From Natronospira proteinivora (GTDB lineage: Bacteria; Pseudomonadota; Gammaproteobacteria; Natronospirales; Natronospiraceae): a DNA stretch of 64,000 nucleotides. The translations under genes and the position numbers were made by a program. The notes under the pieces are model-generated. The model ran no database searches and was not told the origin of the DNA. It saw only the letters and a list, made by a program, of their open reading frames with translations. Of the stretch, positions 45,738 through 54,976 are shown one piece after another (the first letter of the stretch is position 1; each line of letters starts with the position of its first letter). The stretch is from NCBI RefSeq assembly GCF_024170465.1, contig NZ_JALJYF010000001.1, positions 496,001 to 560,000 on the forward strand. Reading direction: 5' to 3'.

Positions 45738-46847
45738 ATGCGAGTACGAAGCTATGGTGTTGTAGCCCTTGCGGCAATTGCAGGAATGGCAGTCAGTGTG
45801 GATGCGTTTGCCAAGCCAGAGCCCCGCGGACGGATTCATCTGGATTATGCTTTTCATGATGAAGATAATGTGGAAATGGCCGATGGTCACCGTCTCCGTC
45901 GGGCCCGCCTGGGTGTCAGCGGTTCCATTGATGACGATTGGTCCTATCAGTCCGAAATAGACTTTGCCGAAAATGGCGTCGGTTTTCGAGATGCCTATCT
46001 GCGCTACAATGGTCTGGATAACGGTGCCATTACCATCGGTAATTTTAAAGTACCGTTTGGCATGGATGAGCTGACCAGCTCCAATCATCTTGCCTTCATC
46101 GAGCGGTCCCTGCCCACCAGCTTTGCCCAGTCCCGCCGTGTGGGTGTTGGCTACTCTACGGGTGGCGATAACTTCGGTTTCTCAACCATGCTTTTTGGTC
46201 AGGGTGTCGGTACCAACAATGACCGAGTCGCTGAAGGGGCTGATGAAGGTTTTGGTTTTGGTGCCAGATTCTACGGGACCCCGATCCGGACCGGGGACAA
46301 TGTCTTGCACTTGGGGGCGGCATTGACCACCGAAGACACGGCATCCAGCGAAGACGAGACTGCCCGATTCCGGGCTCGACCGGAGTCTCGCGTTACGGGC
46401 ATACGGCTTGTGGATACGGGTACTATTGAAAATGTAGACCGGATTAATCGTTTTGGTCTGGAAGCGGGCTATCAGGCCGGCCCTCTCACCCTGCAGGGTG
46501 AATATTTGTCTGTTAATGCAGACCGCCAGAGTGGTTTCAGTAGTTATGATTTTGATGGTTACTATGCTCAGGCCAGCTATGTTTTCGGCAGCCAGCGGAA
46601 CTATCGTGGCGGAGCCTTTCGGAATCCGGAACCGGGCTCTTGGGAAATGGCCCTGCGGTTCAGCAGCATCAATCTGGATGATGCCGATATCCTCGGCGGT
46701 GAGGAGGACAATGTCACCTTGGGCCTGAACTACTATGCGGCTCCCAATGTGCGCTTTATGTGGAACTACATCAGCGTGGACAGCGAGCGCGCTGGTGTAT
46801 CGGAAGACCCGAACATCTTCCTGTTCCGTACCCAGGTCTCTTTCTAA
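45738..46847 (+). CDS. Phosphate-selective porin (OprO/OprP family), copy 2
   Basis: Paralog of the preceding porin, 369 residues, sharing RGRIHLDYAFHDEDN, FKVPFGMDEL, TGIRLVDTGTIE and the terminal RTQVSF. ATG 45738 begins the signal peptide (VVALAAIAGMAVSVDAFA) and has AGGAG eight bases ahead; an in-frame ATG at 45705 would add 11 residues. It has its own leader and terminator, so it is regulated separately from copy 1. No Pho box was found just upstream. Confidence 0.9.
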   Translation: MRVRSYGVVALAAIAGMAVSVDAFAKPEPRGRIHLDYAFHDEDNVEMADGHRLRRARLGVSGSIDDDWSYQSEIDFAENGVGFRDAYLRYNGLDNGAITIGNFKVPFGMDELTSSNHLAFIERSLPTSFAQSRRVGVGYSTGGDNFGFSTMLFGQGVGTNNDRVAEGADEGFGFGARFYGTPIRTGDNVLHLGAALTTEDTASSEDETARFRARPESRVTGIRLVDTGTIENVDRINRFGLEAGYQAGPLTLQGEYLSVNADRQSGFSSYDFDGYYAQASYVFGSQRNYRGGAFRNPEPGSWEMALRFSSINLDDADILGGEEDNVTLGLNYYAAPNVRFMWNYISVDSERAGVSEDPNIFLFRTQVSF

Positions 46848-46911
46848 AACCAGAGCTTGAGCGTTTCGTCAGTACAACGAGGCCGAAGCATAAAAACCAG
46901 AACGGTAACTC

Positions 46912-46941
46912 AAGGCCCCGCCAAGCGGGGCCTTTTTTTTT
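46912..46941 (+). terminator. Rho-independent terminator of porin 2
   Basis: A 10-base stem (46912-46921 with 46925-46934, loop CAA) is followed by nine T residues, 65 bases behind the porin stop. Confidence 0.9.
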
Positions 46942-46985
46942 GTGTCAGGGCGTTTCCCGGAACATGGCAGCAGTTCTCGGTGGTT

Positions 46986-47025
46986 TTGTCACAGAACCGT
47001 CAAGAATGGTTCGCACTCTTGTCAT
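46986..47025 (+). promoter_or_regulatory. Tandem Pho boxes upstream of pstS
   Basis: Repeats at 46986 (TTGTCAC), 46997 (CCGTCAA), 47008 (GGTTCGC, degenerate) and 47019 (TTGTCAT) are all 11 bases apart. AACAAT at 47036-47041 could be the -10. Two PhoB dimers could bind. Confidence 0.78.
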
Positions 47026-47111
47026 CCTGAGATTCAACAATAGGTCTGCCATTTAGGGGAAGGTACGTTCCCCATGAGCATTTCCACTAGCCGATTCGCG
47101 AGGAAATAGAC

Positions 47112-48083
47112 ATGTTGAAGAAATTGATGACAACCAGCCTGGCCGCCAGTTTGGTGATGAGTGGCTCAGCCATCGCTTCGGGTGCCGAAGTGGATCCCGA
47201 TATGCCCAAGTATGAGGCTGTTTCCGGTATCTCCGGGAATCTCTCTTCCCAGGGTTCAGACACACTGAATAACCTGATGACGCTGTGGGCGGAGGAGTTT
47301 CAGGATTTCTATCCCAATGTGAATATCCAGATTCAGGGGGCCGGTACTTCCACTGCACCGCCCGCCTTGGCCGAGGGTACTGCCAATTTTGGCCCCATGA
47401 GCCGGACCATGCGTGACAGTGAAGAGGCCGACTTTGAAGATGCCCACGGTTATGCACCGACTCTGGTGCCGGTGGCCATTGATGTCCTGGCCGTTTATGT
47501 GAATCGAGACAACCCCATTGAGGGTCTGAGTATTCCCCAGGTGGATGCCATTTTCTCTGATACCCGCCGTTGCGGTTACGACAGCGATATCAATCGCTGG
47601 GGCCAGCTGGGCCTCGACGGTGCCTGGGAAAATCGGGATTTTACGCTGTACAGCCGTAACGCAGTATCCGGCACCTATGGCTATTTCCGCCAACATGCCC
47701 TTTGTGACGGTGATTTCCGCGATGAGATCAATGAGCAGCCGGGGTCGGCTTCCGTGGTACAGGGTGTGACTGAGTCCCGCAATGGGATCGGCTATTCCGG
47801 TATTGGCTATCTGACGTCCGGTGTGAAGGCCATCAAGATTGGCCGTGAAGATGGCGAACTGTATGAGCCCAATGCGGCGAATGCGGCTTCAGGGGACTAT
47901 CCGCTCGCACGGTTTCTCTACCTGGCCATCAACAAGCATCCCAATGAAGAGCTTCCGCCGCTGGACCGTGAGTTTCTGAAGATGGTCTTGTCGGCTGAAG
48001 GGCAGGATGTGACGGTTCGCGATGGGTTTATTCCGCTGCCCGAGCAAGTGGCCGCCCAATGGCGTGAACGCCTCGGCCTCTGA
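47112..48083 (+). CDS. pstS: Phosphate ABC transporter substrate-binding protein PstS
   Basis: A 323-residue periplasmic binding protein. A signal peptide (LMTTSLAASLVMSGSAIAS) precedes SGNLSSQGSDTLNNLM, and the phosphate loops QGAGTSTAPPAL and the Ser/Arg region FTLYSRNAVSGTYGYF are present. It hands phosphate to PstCA. It has its own strong promoter region with Pho boxes and its own terminator, so it is likely made in large excess over the permease. Confidence 0.96.
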   Translation: MLKKLMTTSLAASLVMSGSAIASGAEVDPDMPKYEAVSGISGNLSSQGSDTLNNLMTLWAEEFQDFYPNVNIQIQGAGTSTAPPALAEGTANFGPMSRTMRDSEEADFEDAHGYAPTLVPVAIDVLAVYVNRDNPIEGLSIPQVDAIFSDTRRCGYDSDINRWGQLGLDGAWENRDFTLYSRNAVSGTYGYFRQHALCDGDFRDEINEQPGSASVVQGVTESRNGIGYSGIGYLTSGVKAIKIGREDGELYEPNAANAASGDYPLARFLYLAINKHPNEELPPLDREFLKMVLSAEGQDVTVRDGFIPLPEQVAAQWRERLGL

Positions 48084-48110
48084 AGTAATCTTGGTAAGCG
48101 TTTGGCATGC

Positions 48111-48140
48111 ACGCCCGGTCACCATGACCGGGCGTTTTTT
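48111..48140 (+). terminator. Rho-independent terminator of pstS
   Basis: An 11-base stem (48111-48121 with 48125-48135, loop CCA) is followed by six T. It separates pstS from the pstC promoter. Confidence 0.9.
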
Positions 48141-48193
48141 ATGCACAGGCATTTAGTTGTGTCCAGAAAATGTAATTCGATCAGTGGTTTGAA

Positions 48194-48250
48194 ATTGTCA
48201 AAGGTCTGTCTTTGAACTGTCACGGGACTGTCATATGCGCCGCTTACCAT
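48194..48250 (+). promoter_or_regulatory. Four-repeat Pho box array upstream of pstC
   Basis: TTGTCAA (48195), CTGTCTT (48206), CTGTCAC (48217) and CTGTCAT (48228-48234) are exactly 11 bases apart, the best Pho boxes in the window. TACCAT at 48245-48250 is 10 bases behind as -10. The array is 50-95 bases before the pstC ATG. Confidence 0.85.
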
Positions 48251-48287
48251 TCGCCTCGTCTTCCAGCACTTACGGGCTAATCGTGCA

Positions 48288-50594
48288 ATGAGCGAAAAAC
48301 AGCATATCAGTGGGGCGGGATCAGGCCGTTCAGGGAATGACAGTCTCATGCCGGGGCCGGAGGCCCGGAAGCGATTGCGGCGCTGGCGCCGGATCAAGGA
48401 TATGTCGGCGAAGGGCTTTGTGGCCACCGCCGGTGTCGGTGTCATTATTTCCCTGGCCACCATCTTTGTCTATCTCTTCAGTGAAGTCACTCCCCTGTTC
48501 ACGGGGGCGGATATGGAAGAACCCGTTCAGTACGAGATGCCGGGTTTTGATCAGGCTGAGACGCTCTATCTGGTGACCGAACGATACAACGCGGTCAGCG
48601 CTCGCTTCACCAGTGATGGACAAGTCATCTTCTTTAGCCCGGAGAGTGGCGAGGTCGTCAAGACCGTGATGCTGGACATTCCCCTGGGTGTGGAAGTCAC
48701 CAGCTTTGCCACTGGGGAGCCCCGGTCCGGATTTGCCGCGTTCGGCTTGTCAGACGGCACAGCCCTGGTGGTTAAACACGAATATGAGATTTCATACCCG
48801 GACGATCAGCGGCAGGTGAGCCCCAAGGTTAGCTTCCCGCTTGGCGAAGAGCCAATTCGGGTCGCCGAAGAGCGCATGCCTGTCCGTAACATTGCCGTTC
48901 AGGACGGTCGCCGTGGGGTTGGACTGGTCACGGAAACCACCGACGGAACCCTGACCTATGCACGCTATGAGGGGGAGCGTCACTTCATGACCGGGGAGCT
49001 TGAGCTCACCCGGAGTATTCATCGACTGCCGACCCCTGAATTCGAGATCAGCCGGATGCTGGTGGACATCACCCTCCGGAACCTGGTTATCGGTGACACG
49101 GAGGGGAATCTTCATTACTACAATATCCACCGTCCAGAGCAAGCCCGTTTGGTGGATTCAGTCAGCGTGGTGGAGGGTGTTGAAGGTGGCGTCACCGAAC
49201 TGGAGTACCTCCTGGGTACGGTTTCCATCATTGTTGGTGGTGCGGATGGCTCCCTGACTCAATGGTTTTTGGTCCGGGATGATGAAAATCAGCGTCGTTT
49301 GACCGAGATCCGCAGTTTCGATTCACACCCGGGTGCCATCACCCACATTTTCCCCGAGCATGCCCGGAAGGGTTTCATGGTGGCTGACGACGCCGGCCAT
49401 GTGGGTCTTCATTATGCAACCTCGGCGCGAACGCTCAAGATTGAGAAGAAATCCGATAAGCCCATTAATCGGGTTTCCCTTTCACCTCGGAATAATGCTT
49501 ATTTGTTCACTGATTCTCCGGATACCCTGAGTTTTGGGCGGATGAGCAATCCCCACCCGGAAATTTCATTCAACGCGCTGTGGAATCGGGTTTGGTATGA
49601 GGGAAGAGACCGCCCGGAGTACGTCTGGCAGTCATCGTCGGCCACCGATGAGTTCGAACCCAAGTTCAGCTTCGTGCCCCTGTCGGTTGGAACTTTGAAA
49701 GCGGCATTCTACGCCATGCTCTTTGCCATGCCGTTGGCGATCATGGGTGCGATATACAGCGCCTACTTCATGACCCCGAAACTGAGAGGCGTGGTAAAGC
49801 CCACCATCGAAGTGATGGAAGCCTTACCGACAGTCATCCTGGGTTTTCTGGCAGGTCTCTGGATGGCGCCTTTTGTGGAAAACCATCTTCCGGCGGTATT
49901 CAGCATTTTGATCCTGATGCCTTTTCTGATGCTGCTCATGGCCGTTTTCTGGACCCGGATTATGCCTGCTGAGCTGCGCGATAAAGTCCCGCCTGGTTGG
50001 GAAGTGGTGATTCTGATCCCGGTGGTGCTTTTTGTGGGCTGGGTGTCGGTGCAAAGCAGCCCCTGGATTGAGCTGGCCTTGTTCGATGGAGACATGCGCC
50101 AATGGTTTACCAATCAAGGCATTGCCTATGATCAGCGCAATGCCTTGGTGGTCGGCATGGCCATGGGTTTCGCCGTGATACCCACCATTTTCTCGATCGC
50201 CGAAGATGCCATTTTCAATGTGCCCAAGCATCTGACCCAGGGGTCACTGGCACTGGGGGCTACGCCCTGGCAGACCATGGTGGGGGTTGTGTTGTTGACT
50301 GCCAGTCCCGGTATTTTCTCGGCCGTGATGATCGGATTTGGCCGGGCCGTGGGCGAAACCATGATTGTTCTGATGGCTACGGGGAACAGTCCGGTGGTTA
50401 ATTTCAATATCTTCGAGGGCATGCGCACCTTGTCCGCCAATATCGCGGTGGAGATGGGCGAGGCCGCACGGGGAGGTAGTCATTATCGAATCCTCTTCCT
50501 CGCGGCACTGGTGCTGTTCATGGCGACCTTTGTTCTCAACACCATTGCTGAAATCATTCGCCAGCGGCTGCGTCGCAAGTACAGCTCGCTATAA
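48288..50594 (+). CDS. pstC: Phosphate ABC transporter permease PstC, long form
   Basis: The 768-residue permease is of the long type. After a first helix (GVIISLATIFVYLFSE at about 44-60) comes a large periplasmic region of about 390 residues (60-450) with repeated beta-rich units, for example SHPGAITHIF and ADDAGHVGLHYA, resembling a propeller; then the C-terminal permease with six helices, the EAA loop (SLALGATPWQTM) and GRAVGETMIVLMATG. It joins PstA to form the phosphate channel. Short PstC proteins are about 320 residues. Confidence 0.94.
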   Translation: MSEKQHISGAGSGRSGNDSLMPGPEARKRLRRWRRIKDMSAKGFVATAGVGVIISLATIFVYLFSEVTPLFTGADMEEPVQYEMPGFDQAETLYLVTERYNAVSARFTSDGQVIFFSPESGEVVKTVMLDIPLGVEVTSFATGEPRSGFAAFGLSDGTALVVKHEYEISYPDDQRQVSPKVSFPLGEEPIRVAEERMPVRNIAVQDGRRGVGLVTETTDGTLTYARYEGERHFMTGELELTRSIHRLPTPEFEISRMLVDITLRNLVIGDTEGNLHYYNIHRPEQARLVDSVSVVEGVEGGVTELEYLLGTVSIIVGGADGSLTQWFLVRDDENQRRLTEIRSFDSHPGAITHIFPEHARKGFMVADDAGHVGLHYATSARTLKIEKKSDKPINRVSLSPRNNAYLFTDSPDTLSFGRMSNPHPEISFNALWNRVWYEGRDRPEYVWQSSSATDEFEPKFSFVPLSVGTLKAAFYAMLFAMPLAIMGAIYSAYFMTPKLRGVVKPTIEVMEALPTVILGFLAGLWMAPFVENHLPAVFSILILMPFLMLLMAVFWTRIMPAELRDKVPPGWEVVILIPVVLFVGWVSVQSSPWIELALFDGDMRQWFTNQGIAYDQRNALVVGMAMGFAVIPTIFSIAEDAIFNVPKHLTQGSLALGATPWQTMVGVVLLTASPGIFSAVMIGFGRAVGETMIVLMATGNSPVVNFNIFEGMRTLSANIAVEMGEAARGGSHYRILFLAALVLFMATFVLNTIAEIIRQRLRRKYSSL

Positions 50595-50629
50595 GGCTTC
50601 AGGACAGAGATGCATTCAGAGGCTCAAGC

Positions 50630-52294
50630 ATGAATAACTGGTTTAAAAGTGGCACACCCTGGATCTGGCTGAACGCCGGTGCAGTCGCCATATCCATGGT
50701 CATGGTCATCGGTTTGATCGGGCTGATTGCGGTTCGGGGTCTTGGCCACTTCTGGCCTTCTCCAATCGTGGAAATAAGCTATACCGACGAAATGGGAGAG
50801 GAAAAGCGGCTGCTGGGTGAAATCCGGCAAAGCGAAACGCTGACTGCTGCCGCCATGCGGGAAACCGGACTTGAGGTTCCCGAAGAGCAGGAATTGGTTA
50901 CCCGCCATCTATTGAAGCAGGGTAACCGGGATATATTTACCCGGGACTTCCAGTGGTACCTGGACGACAACATGGGTGAGTGGGATTACCCGGCGGAAGC
51001 CGTGATGCTGGAACGTCAAGAGTGGGGTGATTTCTACGGCTACCTCAGGGAGGTTCGGGAAGGGGGAATTACCGTAGCCACCGGTAAAGGTGCCTTGGAT
51101 ACGCTGCAGGAACTGGCCGCCGATAGTGCTGCCTTGATGGCTGAAGTGGCCCAAATGGATCGCTATGACATCGGGGCCATTAATCGTCAGATCGAGCAAT
51201 TGCGGCTGGAAAGGCGTCGGGTGGACATGAATGACCGGCTTAGTGACGAGGAAAAGCAGGCCCGTTTTGATGATATCCAGAGTCAGCGCGAGGCCCTGGA
51301 GGACGAATACGAAGAACTCCGATCCCTGCGTAATGAGAAACGACAACAGGCGGCCAATGCCTCGGCAATTTTCGAAGTCATGGACGGACGGATGGTCGAG
51401 ATCAATTTTTCCAATCTGGTTCGGGCCACAACCCCCAATGTGATGTCCGCCCGGGAAAAATTTGCTGAGTATTTTTCACGCTTCTGGAGTTTTCTCTCAG
51501 ACTATCCCCGGGAGGCGAATACAGAAGGCGGCATTTTCCCGGCCATATTCGGTACGGTGACCATGGTCATCATCATGTCTATATTCGTGACGCCATTCGG
51601 GGTGCTGGCGGCCATCTATCTGCGCGAATATGCCAAGCAGGGCCCGTTGACTCGCGCCATCCGAATTTCAGTAAATAACCTGGCGGGTGTGCCATCCATC
51701 GTCTTCGGTGTGTTTGGGCTTGGTTTCTTTGTTTATTTCATCGGCGGAAATATTGACCAGATCTTTTATCCGGAATCTCTACCATCGCCCACCTTCGGTA
51801 CACCTGGCTTGATCTGGGTATCGCTGACCCTGGCGCTTTTGACCCTGCCGGTAGTGATTGTCTCCACCGAAGAGGGCTTGTCCCGGATTCCAAAAACAGT
51901 TCGGGAAGGCAGCTTGGCCCTGGGGGCCACCAAGGCGGAAACCCTGTGGCGCACGGTGGTGCCACTGGCATCCCCGGCCATGATGACGGGGTTGATTCTG
52001 GCGGTGGCCCGGGCCGCCGGCGAAGTGGCCCCCTTGATGCTGGTGGGTGTGGTCAAGCTGGCACCCAATCTGCCGGTGGATGGCCAGTTCCCCTATGTGC
52101 ACTTGGAACGCAGCATCATGCATCTTGGTTTCCATATCTATGACGTCGGTTTTCAAAGTCCCAATGTAGAAGCCGCCCGACCGCTGGTTTATGCCACCTC
52201 GCTGGTTCTGGTAACCATCATCATCATTCTGAATCTCACTGCCATCGGCATCCGAAACCATCTGCGCGAGAAGTACAAGAGTGAAAGCGATTAG
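50630..52294 (+). CDS. pstA: Phosphate ABC transporter permease PstA, long form
   Basis: The 554-residue partner of PstC has a first helix (VAISMVMVIGLIGLIAVRGL), a large periplasmic insert including a coiled coil at about 170-240 (DAIINRQIEQLRLERRRV-like heptads), then the permease part with the EAA loop SLALGATKAETLWRTV and ARAAGEVAPLMLVG. It lies 36 bases after pstC, so the two are co-transcribed. Confidence 0.93.
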   Translation: MNNWFKSGTPWIWLNAGAVAISMVMVIGLIGLIAVRGLGHFWPSPIVEISYTDEMGEEKRLLGEIRQSETLTAAAMRETGLEVPEEQELVTRHLLKQGNRDIFTRDFQWYLDDNMGEWDYPAEAVMLERQEWGDFYGYLREVREGGITVATGKGALDTLQELAADSAALMAEVAQMDRYDIGAINRQIEQLRLERRRVDMNDRLSDEEKQARFDDIQSQREALEDEYEELRSLRNEKRQQAANASAIFEVMDGRMVEINFSNLVRATTPNVMSAREKFAEYFSRFWSFLSDYPREANTEGGIFPAIFGTVTMVIIMSIFVTPFGVLAAIYLREYAKQGPLTRAIRISVNNLAGVPSIVFGVFGLGFFVYFIGGNIDQIFYPESLPSPTFGTPGLIWVSLTLALLTLPVVIVSTEEGLSRIPKTVREGSLALGATKAETLWRTVVPLASPAMMTGLILAVARAAGEVAPLMLVGVVKLAPNLPVDGQFPYVHLERSIMHLGFHIYDVGFQSPNVEAARPLVYATSLVLVTIIIILNLTAIGIRNHLREKYKSESD

Positions 52295-52349
52295 TATTCG
52301 CTGAGTCCCTCGCGCTGACATTGAATCTGAACAACGTAGGTAACGCGTC

Positions 52350-53204
52350 ATGACCGAACAAAATCAATCCCGTGAGAGCATCACCCAGGCGATGGACCCA
52401 AGAAGCTTTGTCCAGCCAGAGGGCAGCAAGCGACTTAACCTGAAAAATGAAACAGCAGGCATTGAGGTCCAGGACCTGAATCTCTGGTATGGCCAGGATC
52501 ATGCCCTTAAGGGAATCAATTTGACCATTCCGGCACGGCGAGTCACGGCCTTCATCGGGCCCAGTGGCTGTGGGAAGTCCACCCTCTTGCGTTGCATGAA
52601 TCGAATGAATGATCTGATCGATATCTGTCGGATTGAAGGAAAGGTGGAAGTGGAGGGCAAGGACATCTATGCCCCGGGGGTGGACGTGCCGGAATTGCGC
52701 CGTCAGGTGGGCATGGTATTCCAGAAACCCAATCCCTTCCCCAAGAGCATCTATGAAAATGTGGCCTACGGCCTGCGTCTGCAGGGTGTAAAAAGCCGGC
52801 GCAAGCTTGACGAGGTGGTGGAGCATTCATTGAAGCGGGCCGCCCTTTGGGATGAGGTCAAGGGGCGACTCCATGAAAATGCATTTGGTCTCTCCGGCGG
52901 TCAGCAACAACGCCTGGTGATTGCCCGGGCCATTGCCATTGAACCAGAAGTCTTGCTGCTGGATGAGCCGGCCTCGGCCCTGGATCCCATTTCCACCGCC
53001 AAGATCGAAGAACTTATCTATCAGCTCAAGAATGATTACACCATCGTCATTGTGACTCACAACATGCAGCAGGCGGCCCGGGTCTCCGATTTTACGGCCT
53101 ATCTCTACATGGGTGAGCTGGTGGAGTATGACGATACGGTGAGCATCTTCACCAACCCGAAAAAGAAAGCTACTGAAGACTACATTACCGGGCGCTATGG
53201 CTAA
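52350..53204 (+). CDS. pstB: Phosphate ABC transporter ATPase PstB
   Basis: The 284-residue ATPase has Walker [11 protein letters not shown] (70-78), signature LSGGQQQRL and Walker [14 protein letters not shown], plus the PstB-typical [17 protein letters not shown]. It energises PstCA. An N-terminal tail of about 35 residues precedes the domain, longer than in E. coli (257). Confidence 0.97.
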   Translation: MTEQNQSRESITQAMDPRSFVQPEGSKRLNLKNETAGIEVQDLNLWYGQDHALKGINLTIPARRVTAFIGPSGCGKSTLLRCMNRMNDLIDICRIEGKVEVEGKDIYAPGVDVPELRRQVGMVFQKPNPFPKSIYENVAYGLRLQGVKSRRKLDEVVEHSLKRAALWDEVKGRLHENAFGLSGGQQQRLVIARAIAIEPEVLLLDEPASALDPISTAKIEELIYQLKNDYTIVIVTHNMQQAARVSDFTAYLYMGELVEYDDTVSIFTNPKKKATEDYITGRYG

Positions 53205-53229
53205 TGGGCGCCGACCTGAGAGGTGAACT

Positions 53230-53949
53230 ATGGATAAATTGAATCTCGATCAACATATTTCCGGGCAGTTCAACCGTGAGCTGGATGATGTTCGTCATCG
53301 TGTTCTGACCATGGGCGGTCTGGTGGAACAGCAGGTGGGGAAAGCCGTTAAGGCCCTGGTTGATAATGACATGGAGCTTGCGGAATCGGTAATTGAGGGG
53401 GATCGCAAGGTTAATCACATGGAAAAGGCCATCGATGAGGAGTGCAACCTCATTCTGGCCCGCCGCCAGCCGGCCGCCAGTGACCTGCGGCTGGTGATTT
53501 CCATTCTTAAAACCATCACGGATCTGGAGCGAATTGGCGACGAGGCCGAGCGGATTGCCCGCTTGGCGGTGCGCCTTGGGGACAGCGACCGGGGGGGCAG
53601 GAATTACCGGGAGATCGAGAGCCTGGGTCGGCATGTGCAGGCCATGGTAAGAGATGGCCTGGACGGATTTGCCCGCATGGCACCGGAAATCGCGGTGAAG
53701 CTGGCCCGGGAGGACGAAACCGTGGACAGCGAGTATGACGCCATCCTGCGTCAGAACATCACCTATATGATGGAAGATCCGCGCAATGTCCGCCGGACCC
53801 TGGATGTGAGCTTCGCGGCCCGCTCCCTGGAGCGTATTGGTGACCACGCCAAGAATATTGGCGAGTATGTGGTGTACCTGGTGGAAGGCAAGGATCTCCG
53901 CCATGCCCCCATTGAGGAAATGGAAAAAGAACTCAACAAGCCGGAATGA
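53230..53949 (+). CDS. phoU: Phosphate signalling regulator PhoU
   Basis: The 239-residue all-helical protein has two three-helix bundles with the family metal motifs EAERIARLAVRLG and ERIGDHAKNIGEYVVYL. It keeps PhoR inactive when phosphate is plentiful and links PhoR to PstB. It starts 26 bases after pstB, last gene of the pst operon. Confidence 0.96.
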   Translation: MDKLNLDQHISGQFNRELDDVRHRVLTMGGLVEQQVGKAVKALVDNDMELAESVIEGDRKVNHMEKAIDEECNLILARRQPAASDLRLVISILKTITDLERIGDEAERIARLAVRLGDSDRGGRNYREIESLGRHVQAMVRDGLDGFARMAPEIAVKLAREDETVDSEYDAILRQNITYMMEDPRNVRRTLDVSFAARSLERIGDHAKNIGEYVVYLVEGKDLRHAPIEEMEKELNKPE

Positions 53950-53956
53950 GTTCTAG

Positions 53957-54048
53957 GGTCGGGGCTGGAAAGCCCCTCCCACAGCCAGGCCTTAATCAAG
54001 CCATCGGGTGATTACACCTACTGTGGGAGGGCCATTTCTGGCCCGACC
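53957..54048. repeat. REP-like inverted pair
   Basis: GTCGGGGCTGGAAAGCCCCT (53958-53977) plus CCCACAG is mirrored at 54021-54048 by CTGTGGGAGGGCCATTTCTG plus GCCCGACC. Each half is itself a small hairpin. This is the shape of a REP/BIME doublet, in the gap between phoU and the convergent BASS gene, where it may also stop transcription. Confidence 0.6.
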
Positions 54049-54061
54049 TGAAATAAGGCAC

Positions 54062-54964
54062 TTATTTTGCAGGCTCCACCTTGGCCCTGTCCCGAGCGAT
54101 TTCTTCCCGATTACTCCGGGCCCGATAATAGAGGGTGATGAAGGTGGAATTGATCACAATGAACAGGGAATACATCACGGGAATCAGCATTACTTCCTGC
54201 TGCAGGACTTCTTCGTCGAAGGTCAGGGCCACGATCAGAATCGCCAGGGGACCATTCTGAATGCCGGTTTCCAGTGAGACGGTTCGGGCCTTGCGGCGGT
54301 CCAGGCGAAAGGTTCGGCTGAAGAAGTAGCCGATGATAAAGCCGCAAAGCCCCAGGAAGATGGCAGCCCCGTAGACGCTGAAGCTGGTTTCCAGTAGCAG
54401 GTCCCAGTTACGGGGAATCCAGGTGACCAGCAGGAATATGATTACAATCACCCCCAGCAGCCCGCCGATCAGTTCCGTCACCGCCCCGAAATTGGGATTT
54501 TTCTTTCGTACCCACATCCCGATCAGGGTGGGGATCAGCAGCACGAAAAGAATCCGGGCAATATTATCCGGCGGAATCCGCAGGGCCTCGTCAATACCCC
54601 GGGTATAGACTTCCATCACCAATGGCACCATCAAAAACGCCGCGATGGTAGAGCAGATGGTCATGAGAATACTCAGGCTGAGCATGCTCTTGGAAAAGTA
54701 GGCAAAGATGTTGGAGGTGGTGCCCCCGGGTACACAGCCCATCAGCACCAGACCAATGGTCTGGGGCCCGCTGAGATTGAAGGCCTGGGCCAGCATGAAG
54801 GCAATCAGGGGCATGAAGAGATACTGGGAGGCGAAGCCGATGCCGATGGCCTGGGGATTGCGCAGGGCCATGCGGAAATCCTTGAAGGTCAGCGAGGCTC
54901 CCATGCCCAGCATGATGACCACCATCATGATGGCAAGTAGTTGTTCCTCGAGTGGTGTCAGCAT
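54062..54964 (-). CDS. BASS family sodium-dependent transporter
   Basis: A 300-residue carrier with about nine helices in the bile acid:sodium symporter family (YocS/PanS-like). Motifs are MGCVPGGTTSNIFAYFSKS, the sodium site, and SLETGIQNGPLAILI. It starts 12 bases behind the acyl-CoA ligase, one transcript, which would suit uptake of a carboxylate later joined to CoA. The actual substrate is unknown. Confidence 0.9.
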   Translation of the reverse strand: MLTPLEEQLLAIMMVVIMLGMGASLTFKDFRMALRNPQAIGIGFASQYLFMPLIAFMLAQAFNLSGPQTIGLVLMGCVPGGTTSNIFAYFSKSMLSLSILMTICSTIAAFLMVPLVMEVYTRGIDEALRIPPDNIARILFVLLIPTLIGMWVRKKNPNFGAVTELIGGLLGVIVIIFLLVTWIPRNWDLLLETSFSVYGAAIFLGLCGFIIGYFFSRTFRLDRRKARTVSLETGIQNGPLAILIVALTFDEEVLQQEVMLIPVMYSLFIVINSTFITLYYRARSNREEIARDRAKVEPAK

Positions 54965-54976
54965 GTTTTAAGCCCC

